A stretch of DNA of 64,000 bases from Daphnia carinata. Taxonomy: Eukaryota; Arthropoda; Branchiopoda; Diplostraca; Daphniidae. The position numbers were made by a program, and so were the translations under genes. Numbering within the stretch: position 1 is the first letter of the stretch; each line of letters starts with the position of its first letter. Shown here piece by piece: positions 1 to 12,229 of the stretch. Location: NCBI RefSeq assembly GCF_022539665.2, contig NC_081340.1, forward strand, positions 7,377,357-7,441,356, written 5' to 3'. The notes beneath the pieces were generated by a model. That model saw only the letters and a list, made by a program, of their open reading frames with translations. It was not told the origin of the DNA and ran no database searches.

Positions 1-394
1 CGATGGCCAGGCCGAAAGACTTATCAAGTTTAAAATTTCCAATCACAAGATTTTTTTCAAATGGCTCACGAATAGATCGAAAACATTTCCATTCTACGAA
101 AAAAAAAAAATGAAAAGAAAAATAAACAAAATTCTATGGAAGTGGAAAGATTCAAATTGATACGAGCCCACCCACCCTCCCCCCTTCAGTTAGAGATTTC
201 TTTTTAAAAAATGTTTGATTCAAATCTGCCATGTTAAAATAAAAAGGGGGAGTGAAGGGCGGAGGGGATTTGATCGAATGGAATGACAAGCGGGCTGTTT
301 AATAATAAGTGAATGTGTAACCGCTCGCCGCCTTTTTCTAGAGAGAATTAAAAAAAAAAAAGAACAAAAAGGCTGAAACGTTTTAATTGCTCAC
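1..394. other. Intron at left edge of the ADAMTS gene
   Basis: This stretch lies beyond the donor site that closes the last visible ADAMTS exon, reading on the minus strand. It contains A/T tracts and no open reading frame resembling a thrombospondin repeat, so I read it as the start of the next intron. The remaining exons of the gene lie outside the window. Confidence 0.7.
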
Positions 395-1902
395 CTGAGG
401 ATGCACTGTGTCTGGCAAGGCTGCGTTTCAATAGGCGGAGGAGGCGGAGATGCCGAACAATATTCCTCGGGCATCTTTTGTAAGCCGCCAGATGCTTGAA
501 CGCAGATCGCCTTACGGAATTGTTGGCCTACGAAAATTTAATCTCTTAAAACATTTTTTTTCCTAATTAAAAAAAAAAAGCAAAAAAGCAAAACACAAAC
601 CATGACAGAGTTTGTTGCAAGCCGTCCATTGTTCTTGCAATTTCCAGTGGTAAGTCGGAGCTTTGCCTTCCGCTCTGGACACGACGTATTGATACCAAAT
701 ATCCGGTGAGTACAAATTACCGACAGACAGGACCTAATTTTAATCAAACGAACTTCCATCAATTAAAAAAAAAAAAGAAAAAAAAAAAGGCAAATGTCGT
801 TTCATGTTTTACCTGAACGACGACATCTTTCTTGAGGGGTTTCGAAGAGTTAAGACGCTCAACGACAGCGTCCGACCCCGTGTATTCGATGGTGGTGCCG
901 CCAAATTGGATCGTTTTCTGGAACATGCTAACGACATAGTTGCCATTAAGGAGATATTCGCCCGTTTGCGGGTCGAGTAGAGCCAGGTAGTTGTCATCGC
1001 GGTTGGAGCCCTGATAGCCGCGCTGGCGGATATCCAGCGAGGAGCTACCGGCGGGGATCCTTGTGACAACGTTGTAGCCGTATTGAGTGCTATTATAGCC
1101 GCCGTTGAGGATGACGCACGTCGAGTTGTCACCACCGCACACACCACAAAGATCTGCAAAAAAAAAAAAATCAAAACAAATTAGATGGCGTTATCTTTCC
1201 CCCCTTTCATTTCCAGCGGAGCGGGAGCGTTGAGATCGTTAAAAGAACAAATAGCTCGTTGCAAGTCAAGGGCGTGATGGCCATAACAATTCATCAAGCG
1301 GCCAAACGACAGGCAATCGTCTCATTACCGAGTTGTTCCTTGCGACCGAGGACGTGGTTACAGCTGGCCGGCTTGCAGATGCCGTTGACGCAAATATCGT
1401 CAGTGTCAGGGCCGCAGCTGGTCCCATCGATTACCTTATCCTTGAGCAGGTAGTAAGCGCTCGACTGTTCCACGCGGCAGTACAGCCGACAACGATCCTT
1501 CACGCTAACTGTTTGTTCTTTTCGGTTTCGAATTGGTTCCAGGATTTAAAAAAAAAAAAAAAGAAAGAAAAAGAAAAAGAGATAAGCAAAAAAAAAAAAA
1601 AAGGGCCCGTGCATAATGAAGTGTGTGGCTTGACAACGATCGTAAAAAAAAAAAAAACTAAGAATGAATTTTTTTTTTTTTTTGTAGGGGAGATTGGATT
1701 TACTTCCGGCGTATTTCGGGACCCATTTGACATCGGCTGGAAGACCCTGGATGTTGAAGTTGTTGCTGTTGAAATCGGAGCACTGTTTCTCGCGGAAATC
1801 GGGAGTGCCTGTCGGGCATTCTTGGATGTTACACGAGCTGGACAGAAACAAACAATCCGAGAAAGACAATGTGAAGTTCACGCACTCTCGACGTACACTC
1901 AC

Positions 1903-1934
<32 letters not shown>

Positions 1935-4183
1935 GAGGCTTAAGCTGATGACTCACCGGTAACGTACTCGTTTACCCAAACAAAAGGTCCCGCCGTTGGA
2001 CGGTGCTGGATTGTCGCAATTCCTGGTGGATCGTTGGACACCTCCGCCGCACGTGCGCGAGCAAGTGCCCATCATCCACCTATTGACACAAACAAGTCCG
2101 AAAACATCAGCTCCAAGTCACTGTAAATGAAATTGCATCAAGTTGAATTTGAAATTGTTACTCTTGCCACGATCCCCAATTTCCGTCAACGGGTTCCAGG
2201 CTCTTGACGTCACGAGAGAGGCAGCTTCCGTGCCGGCACCAGCGGCCTCTGCCGCAAGCCGTTCCGTCGGCCCAAGGCATATGTTGGGTGCGACATCCTT
2301 CTTGCTCGCCGCCCGACGTCGTGCACCACAGCCTTTTGCACGGCGGCTAAACAGACGTCAGCGTTAGACGTTGGACAAAAATGAACGATCGTGGAATGAA
2401 CGAATGAATTAAAATTTTTTTTTAATGTAAAAATTGTTGATACCATGTAAGGACAGATTTTGGATCCGTGGCCGAAAACGAGTTCGCATTGCTTGTTTTC
2501 ATCGAAATTCTCGCCAGGTAATTTCTTGGCAGCTCGGTGAGCGTCCAGCAGGTCCTTCACTGGTTTGTCCAGCAAACATTCACCGTAGCCACCGCTTTTT
2601 TTTGTTTTTGTTTTTGATTGAACATGGGGGAGAAAATATCAAATAGACGATGAAACAAAACAAAGAAAGAAAGGAAAAAAAAAAAAAAAAAAAACGGGTC
2701 CGGATGTGAGCTTACTCGAGATATTCGGTGATGAAATAGCGGCTGCAATTCGACCAGGCCCATGGGAACGTGTTGTGATCCAGCATCCTCGACATGACGT
2801 TATGGACGCCGCCCGAGGACTCGACGAACTGCTGGCACTTGAAATCGTCGTCGTGGGGCATGTTGAGTCTACGTGTTTTCCCACCGAAAAAAAAAAAAAA
2901 AAACAACAAAAAAAAGGCCGTCATCATCACTCAGAACAAACAATCACCGAAACAACAACAACAACAACAAATTAAAAACATCGTGACACGAAGACAACAA
3001 GAAAAATGCGGAATGACTTGTCTTCAATGTCGGAACCCTTCCACACATGGCCGGTTGCGGCATAACAAGAAAATCAGAGGCGGGAATGAAAGAAAAAGCG
3101 AATAACGTACACGTGACCGAGTTCATGGGCTATGGTGAAGGCTGCGCTGAGTCCATTGTCCTGGACGATGGAACACGAATTGGAGATGTCGCACATGGTG
3201 CCGAGCTCGGCTAGTCCCAGCGTGTCGCATTTCTGCATTTGGGGATTGCGGCAAATATTTTCCCTGTCGCAATAAAATTTAAAAAAAAAACAACAAAAAA
3301 GAAGCAGCAAATTAATTTTTTTAATTGTTTTCCAGACATGCGCAAGAAAATGTCTTGCGGTATTACCTCGTTAGAAGGAGCGCAGTGTCGTGATGGTACT
3401 CACTGGAGTCGTCGACATCGTTGAAGACGCGCTGCCACTTGCAGAAATTGCGTAACATTTCCGATGCGGACTTGCCCGGCCGGCTGTCCAGCATTTCGTG
3501 AGATTCTTTGCTGCTGCTGGACGACTCGTCCAAGCCCGTCGACGATGTCAACACGAATTCTTGGTCCTTGAGCAGAAGCATTCGAACGACAGCGATCTGG
3601 ACAGGGTTGCCGAGGCTAGCGTCCTTGTAAATCAATGACACCTGTAATCGTCCATAATAATAAAACAAGTCCCGCCGTCTGATTAGGATAAAGCGCACAC
3701 CATCATTTCTCGGAACTGCCCCGTTCATAATAGGGACAAGGTAGAAAAAGCCAATCGAAGCCTTCAATGTCTGCTCCATTCCATCGATGGGCTTCATCGA
3801 AAAACAAAATTGCCGATATAATCAAGCGACGCTCGAAAAAGTATCTAGGCCAAGTATTTCGAGAAGCAACGTTTATTATGGTTGGGGCCTTATTGGGTCA
3901 CGCGTCTTAAGGATTACAACAACAACAACGAGCAGCAACCCCCCACTTCTGTTACTATACCACACCACCATCATCTCATGTGGCTTTGTTGATCTGCGAA
4001 TTCTCTTCGCCCTTTTTTTTTTTTTTTTTAAGGGGTTCTACATCCGAAAAAAGATCCGGCACACACATGGAGAAGGGGCGAAACCGGAGCAGGGCTAAGC
4101 CAAACGTTCACGATCATCTCGTTTGAATTGTTTTTTATTTTTATCGCATTTTAGCCTCCGCCAACATTTGAAAAGATTTTGTG

Positions 4184-4214
<31 letters not shown>

Positions 4215-5112
4215 AAAGACGAGAGAAATAGAAAAGTTTAACGCTTAGTCTTAATTCACGAAAATATTAGTGAAAATAATGACCAAATGAAATTCCAATA
4301 TCCTGCTAAAAGAAATTTGCTGGAACGTATACATAGTTTACACGTAGTACTAATCGCAGTATAGCTTTGACTATTACTATTATAGACAGCAACGTCCTCA
4401 TATGAGAAAGAGAGAGACGGACGGGGCTATATTTGGCTTTCACGCTCCCCCCCCCTTTTTTTTTTTGAGAAGGGGGGGGGGGAGCCTGTGTATATAAATC
4501 TTGTGTCTCTCTCTCGGTCTGCTCGGTGGTGCTGTTGCTGGCCTGGATTTTTCGCGCAGCGTGTTCTCGACTTACTATTACAAATTTCGGGCTTATAAAA
4601 AAAAGGAAAAAAAAATCTATTTATTGATTCGTTATTGCACGTAGCAGACGGTAAAAAAAAAAAAGAAAAGAAAACGGGCTCGTGTGGTTTTATCCGTTTG
4701 GATTTGAAAATATAAAAAAAAAAATTTACAATAAACGTCGAATTGCGCGAGACAGAAAAAAAAAAAGTAAAAAAAAAAAATGTTTAAAGAAACAAAAAGA
4801 GAAAGGGGAAAGAGCCGAGCAGTCTGGTGTGAACCCAATAACACAACCGGAACCACAAAGAAGGGGGGAGGGTAGTGCGCGGTTGGGCACCACCCTGACT
4901 TTGTGCGGTAACAACAACGTCTGGCCATCACCTGTCAGCAACTTGGTAGTCGACAAAGTTTGTGTTTGAATGAACTAAACTGGCAAACCACCCCCCCCCC
5001 ACCATCCCTCCTCCACCACCCCCCCATAACAGAAAATAAAGAGGAAGGGCAATGAGCTCAAAGTGTACTCTCTCTCTTTTAAAAGAGTGGTAACTAAAAA
5101 AATAAAAGAAAT

Positions 5113-5146
<34 letters not shown>

Positions 5147-5364
5147 TCTACATAAAAAGAAAAGAGACGATGGCATCATCAAACGTTTAATGAAGTCCAG
5201 TCCCAGTCGAGACGGAAAATGTTTGAACGCAAAATATGGTGAGAGAGACTCTTAAACGGTCCCTACAAGTGGCTGTCTCTATAATTTCGACTTGTCTGTG
5301 ATGGCGTGTCATTATTTAATTGAGAGAAAAAGAGAGAAAGAAAGAAGGCACGCATTTTCAATCT

Positions 5365-5399
<35 letters not shown>

Positions 5400-8300
5400 A
5401 GAACACCAACGGAGACGTAACTCCGTTGTCGGCCATTTAAGGCCATGTGCCGATGACACCACATCTTCATTTGAAATCTCGTTTTTCTCTTGTTGTGCTA
5501 TTCTTTTCCCCCCCTTTTTTTTTTTTTTCTGCGTGGCCAGTTGAATTAATTCAGAGAGCGAAAATCAAAAGAACTAGCTGCCACTTGGTTCGCCATAAAA
5601 TCATGCTAATCTTTTTTTTTCTCGTTTTCAAACGCTTCTCCCAATCTCGTAGCATGTGCGTGAACGCGCACCATCAGGCATGAAATCAAATTACGCACCG
5701 CCTGAAAACTCCAAACGAAAAACGGACACTCGGCCACGGGGGAAGATTTGAAAATGTTCGCAATCGACCGTGGCAAAAAAAAAAAATGAGTATAGAACGA
5801 GATTGCAGAAAGGCGATTACGGGCCCTTGTTTTAAATACATTAGACCGTCCCGCAATGTATTCCCGCTATCTATTTCTCTTTGTTGTTTCCATCTCTCTC
5901 TCTCTCTCTGTCTCTAGCTGGCCTTTATCTTATCCAAACTGAAAGCAGACTAGTAAATTGTCGACGGACCAATGCTGATCCAATCGATTGTTTCCTTTCT
6001 CTGCAATAAAAATCTTTCTTTCAAAGACATTTTGGCTCGTGTTTTGAAGGTTCGCCTCTAGGCTACCTATTTAAAGACGAAATGATGGAGAAATACTTAC
6101 GACGGACATGAGAGTGAGGATGTAATGGACCAAGTTGTCACCGTGGTACGAGACCATCTTGCCGTCGGCCACCACCAAGATTTCGACGAAGCGCTCCTGC
6201 GAGACGGAACGACGTCGTCGACGTCTCCGCCCTGCGACGTCCTCTTCATCTAGAAATGTTTTCACAAGGCAGAAAAAACAAAAAGGAGCAGGATTAATGT
6301 GTGTGTGTGTGTGTGTGCAGACATTAAAATAGAGAGAAAAGAGAGAAATAAACAGTGAGATGACAAGGCCAGACCGGCCCATTCGAACTGCCCCAACGGC
6401 CAACCACAAAACGAAAAAGAGAACACACATTTGAGAGAGTGGGGGGGGGGGGGGAGAGCTGTTGTATATGTGCATCGACCATGAGAACAAAAAAGACTAA
6501 TTACATCTCTTTTTCGTTGTTGTTTTGTTTTCTTCATTTTTCTCTTTTTTTCCATACTGGCCAGCAACAGCTCTCTCTCTTATTCGTTTTTGTTTTTTTT
6601 TCTCTCTTCTCGTTTCTTTTTTGTCAGGTTATTTGGCCCAGACTAGTGGGTCCATTTATGTCTGGTCTCTCTTTCGGACGGGCAGACCCAGAACTCTGGC
6701 TGCTACGACTTGCCCGACCAGACTATACACAAATCAAAACACTCGAGCCAGCCAGACAGACAGGCTCTTCTCCTCTCACAGCTGTTGTGTAGTGGTCGTC
6801 GTAGACTTTTGCTGTAATCTACACTCGACAACGTGTGTTGCCTCATCATCACACAGCTCTCAGGTCCCGATCACGTTGGGCACAAGATCAATGCATCCCT
6901 CCGTTACAAACACACACACACACACACACACGCAAAAAAAGAAGTCTGATTTTGAATACGTGTTGCAATCTCTTTTTTTTTTTTTTTTTTTTTGAAATAC
7001 ATATAAACACTTTGTTTCAATCGGGTCACACGATCTCACTCTCACACGAGACTTGTGGCTACTCTTGCACAACCACCTTCTTGATTGATTGTTCTTGCCC
7101 ATCGTGGGTTTCTGGGTGCCCTTACAGATATAGAAAGAGAAAAGCACGTAATAATAAAAACGACATTGGATGTGTCTTTTCTCGTTTCGTTTCTTTTGGA
7201 TTCGCTCACATTGTCTTGCCCACCGAAACGAACACACTTTCAACGTGAAAGCCGAGGGTTGCATGTTGCCAATTCGCTTCTGAATGGGGTGTTTGCGCAA
7301 TTGCACTTCAATTGTTTTGTTTGTTTGTGTTCTCAATTTTCAACGTAGTCTGCTCTTTTTGCATGATCGAATATTCGTGATTCTTGTAATAAAAATGTAG
7401 AGCTACTTGTTATCTGCTACTGTGGAACGTCCACGAAAAAAAGAAAAAAAAAAAGAATAAGAGCGAATTGAAATTGATTCGCACGAAATGTGTGTAGACT
7501 ACACAGTGCTGATTGCATCAATCGTCCAGATTGAAAATGTTAACGAGCCGGGAGGAGGAGACAAGAGGACGGTGATGGATGATATTTTGCTGCCTGAACA
7601 GATCAACAAACAAACAACAACAACAACAACAAGACGGAACCACCAACATTGTTGTTGTTCTAACGAGTGTTTGCCCCCTTTTTGTTATTACAAAGAGTGG
7701 GCCCATTATTAACTTTATCTCATGGACACGAAAGGGCTGGCAGGGACCATTTCAAAAGTGCCACTCAAAAATCTCTATCTCTCTAGTGATGGCAGGCAAA
7801 ACTCTGATGGGATATTTTTTGTTGGTTTTTTTTTTTTTTGTTGTTTTCTTTTTGAGACTCTTCGCCAGCAGAACCACTTTCGAGGAATCAAAAGAGATGA
7901 GTGTGCAACAGCCACTTCTCGCTGCAATCAAAATCTAAAAGGAAAGAAAACAATGGGGAAAAGCTTCTCTGCGTTGCATTAATATTTTTTTTTTTTTTTG
8001 AGGGGGGGGGGGGTGTTCGAAAAATGTCTTGATTATACCGAGACGTGTAGAAGATGGAGACTAGACGTTTTCAAAATAAAAAAAAAAGGGTTTTTGGACG
8101 ACACTTTGGGTGCGATAGTGACACAGTGGAATTCAATGGATGAAGGACGTAGCCTTTTTCTTTTTTCTTATTTTAGAGTTAACATTTCCATAACGCTTGT
8201 AACGTTCTTTTCAGACATTCAGCGGATTTGAAGAATTTTCAAAAAGGAAGAAGACCAATTTGAGCGAAGAATCTCACAGCATCTGCCCACTTCCATTTCA

Positions 8301-11300
8301 TCAACATAAAGAAATAAATAAAATCAGGACAAGAAGCCCAAAATCAGATTCCACATAGGGCGGGAGATTTTTTTAAACATTCCCCCCCCCCCCCCCAAAC
8401 TTTTATTTCTTTTTACCTTTTGACAGAATGAAAAGGGATACCACCCAAAAACGAAATTTCTTTTTTTTTTTTTTTTTTCCCTTCTCGTCATGGGCCTACA
8501 GGGCAGAGCTCTACACGCCTGTTGATTTCGGAATGAGTCGGGACCGCCGCGCGGTTTATTATCACGACACGCAGGGATCGAGGCACAAAAAAAAAAAAAA
8601 GGGCCACCTCCCATGGAAATGATCACCTCGCCTATATTCATATATGAACTGTGGTTTGAAAAAAAAAAAAAAAAAAAAAAATGAAGGAGAAAGAAGTTCA
8701 TCGACTTTCTTTTTCGGAAAAAAAAAAAAAGAAAAGATTTTTATCGCCCGTTGGAAATGGACACCAGCAGACACGAACTTTGGTGCGTTGCTGTTGTTTA
8801 TTTTTGCTTGGATGAAAACGGACGCGCTCACGCGTTCCTTTCCGATGTTCCACACCTTTTTTTTTTTTTTTTTTTTTCCCATTTGCCTTTCCATATTTTT
8901 CTGTTTCTTTTATTACATTTTGTTTGGTTTTTTTTCGCGTTCCCTTTCGACGTGACTGTCCCTGCCCGCCTTGGCCCAGGTGCGGCTGGTTATAAGTAAA
9001 AATCCATCTCATCTTAAAAATTGTTATTTAACAGACAGGATTTTTTTTTTTTTTTTAAATAAAAATTATTGCGATTTTCAGGGTTTGGTTCTTTTTTTTT
9101 TTAATGTTCCGCTGAAATATTCCACCGATGCGCATAAACCCCAAAAGAAAAGCTGGTGAGAGTTATCTAGCGATGTGTTGGCGACATCAAAAACTCGTCA
9201 AAGGAAAAAGATTTCAAAAAAAAAAAAAAAAGGGTTCGCTTTAAAAAAAAAAAAAAACAAAAGGATAAAAGCGACAAAGAGGCGCTAGCAGTAAAGAAAA
9301 AAAAAGGAACAAGGGTGGAAACTAGACAAGCATTTTGAACAACATCGTAGAGACGTCCTATCTGTGAGAGTGTCGTGTGTGTCATAAACACAACAAACCC
9401 CCCAAAAAAATTGGGCAACAGAAAATGCATTTTAAAAATAACAATCCAGTTCCCCGAGATGCTGCACCATTTCTTAGCGTTCCGTAAGAACAAACCAACA
9501 TACATAAAGATTAAAACAAAACAAAAAAAAACAAAGAAAGAGAGCGCGAGCCAAAAGCGGTGCTAGTATTTCGTCTCGTGTTTTGTACAATGTTTCACGT
9601 ATTAGGTGTATTTAAAGTTGAATTTAAAGGGTCGTTTGGTCCTACTGAATTGTCGCCTTCCTTTTTCATTTGACAGGGTTATTGCCTTGGCGGAAAAAAA
9701 AAAAAAAAAAACGTGAGTTATTGGATGGGGGGTTTCGTTCTTTGTGTTTTTCAGAATGCAAATATGGATTCCTGGACAACATTTTTGTCTACCAGCCAGG
9801 GAACAAAAAAGGTTATCCATCGCGTGCGCTATTTAAACAGCAGCAGTAGACACGTGAAAATTCTCGTCTATTTCATTTTTTTTTTTTTTTTTTGTACGCT
9901 CAAATTGAATCAACTGACTCGGCCATTTTCCCAATAAAAACTAGACGGCCCACGACAATCGATGAATCAATATTGAAATTTAAAAAAAAAAAAAAAAAGG
10001 CAAACAAACAAAGAAAGAAAAAAAAAAAGAGTGTCATTCAAGTGTTATTTGAACATTGACGAGCGTGAACGTGTGCGATGACTCACACCGTGAATACACA
10101 ACATTTTCTACGGATCGTTGCATGGGCCTATCATTCAAAAAAAAAAAAAAAAAAATAAAAGTCGGCCATACCTTTCGTTGTTTTCTTCTTCTCCCGATTT
10201 TTATACCACACCCATTCACGTTTGGTAATTTTTTTGTTTTTCACGATCCGAAATTGGTGCGGTCTGTCGTGTTCGATCAAGCGCATAACTCGCGCAATTT
10301 CTCTACATTCAGGTTTTTATGCGCATCGATTGCTGCCGTCGAACTAATGGCTTAAATCACGTGACGTCCTCACGATGCCATTGCACGTAAATCGGATGGG
10401 TTTCGTCTTTCTTATTGACGGGAATTTTTCGCTACAATTCCTGCTGCAATTGAATGCCTTTAAATCTAGAGATTTACGAAGCCATCAGTTGAACGCAGAC
10501 CACACAACGATGTCGAACGCACAAAAAAGGGAGGTTCTTTCGACGTCCCTCTCCCTTTTGAAAAGAAACATTTGGAGATGACTCCATCGTGATGGAAAAT
10601 GTTCGCTTTGGCCTTCGTCCAACATTAAAAAGAAAAAGAAAAAAAAAAAAAACGGGCGAATTATTCTTAGAAATCACGTATGCAAATGAACGTGTTCGAA
10701 ACGTCTGTCTCTCCTGTTCGTTGATGCGTTAGACTGCTGCTTTGTAAGCAATGAATTGATCCGAGCAAACTGCGAGAAAGATTTTTTCTGTCTTGTTGAA
10801 GAAGCAAAAGAAACAGACGGGAATAATTCTATAACTAATGCGTCATCCCCATCGAAAAAAAAACAAAATAAAAATGTTCGAAAGAGGTTCGTGAAAAAAA
10901 AAAAAAAAAAAGAAAAGAATAAAATCGAGAATTATTGCGAGACAGGTGATTCATCACTGATCCATTCATCATCAGCAGAAATTAATGAATGGCTCTATGC
11001 CACGAGCTATAAACGAGAAAACGAAAACACGTTCACACAAACGTTGCATTTTGCCGCAGACTTGTCCTGTCCACCTTTCCCCCCCCCCCTTTTTTTTTTT
11101 TTTTCTCAAACTCTATCTCTCTATCTGTACCTTCCTCTCTTTTAAAAAAACACACAGACAAACCAGGGGCCATAAAAGGAGCAAATGAATTAACATTTGA
11201 TAATTGCAAAGTCAACGCTATTTACAGACGGTAGACAGACCCAACCAGTCCGCTTGTGTGTGTGTGAACAGCTAAATTTATCTATTTTTTTGTTGTTTTA

Positions 11301-12194
11301 CAGTTGACAAACGCTCAATGAATTCGCCATTTATTTTTAGCTATTTCTTTTCCTCTCCCATACATTGGAAAATAACGCAAGCCGAAATAAAGCGCGTGAT
11401 TCGTTACGCGTCACGCGGAATCGACACATTTGTTTTTTGGTCAAGGCCCTAAAGGCAATGAAAAGAAATTCCCCCACGTAAATGTTTGCTGATTTACAAC
11501 TAAATGATGTCATACTATCGAAACGTTTGTACACACAGGGTCATTCAGTTTGTAAGCTAGACATTCGTCAAATGCTTTTTGAGTTTTATCGCCCCCCCCC
11601 CCCCAAAAAAAAGCGAAAGGATTCAAACATCCATTTGCAAGGGAAATTATTTCTCAGCAATCTCAAAAAAACAAAATGTAACTTGACAAACTGCTTAGAA
11701 ATGGAAGAAGAACGCGAGGAATGTTGTCTCTTAAATTTATGCAGTTGAATTGTACGCCAAAGACTTGGCGGCGCTATTAGAGTATGACGTCATTTAAGCT
11801 CATTCAGACCCTTCTTTTCAAATGCTCTTTTATCTCTTTTTTTTTTCTTTTCAAAATCATTCAGCAAACGAAAAAAAAAAAAAAAATAGATAAAATATGC
11901 AGAGTACCTCTGCACCATTTTCACATCGTCTTTCACTGTCTGTCCCTTTCTTTTTTTTTCTTTTTTTTTTTTTCAAGCGCAATGCTTTGCTTAGTTTTAT
12001 CAACAGACCCACGTCTATGGTGGCGCTTCTGCTGCACACAACCATCTAATACAACAAAAAGAAGAAAGGGAAAGAGCCGTGGCGTATGCAAATGTTTTTG
12101 CTGTGAGCCACCAACTACGGAAAAACAGCATGTGAAAAATGGTGAGAAACACACAGAAACAAAACATCGTCCGTTTCGGGCTGCCCAGAAAGAA

Positions 12195-12229
<35 letters not shown>

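Noticed and set aside
1-19. Possible next ADAMTS exon on the minus strand after a GATAAG acceptor-like site
   Set aside because: The peptide (SLSAWPS) is too short to judge, the acceptor lacks a pyrimidine tract, and the ADAMTS9-type sequence expected after ILR begins with Trp.
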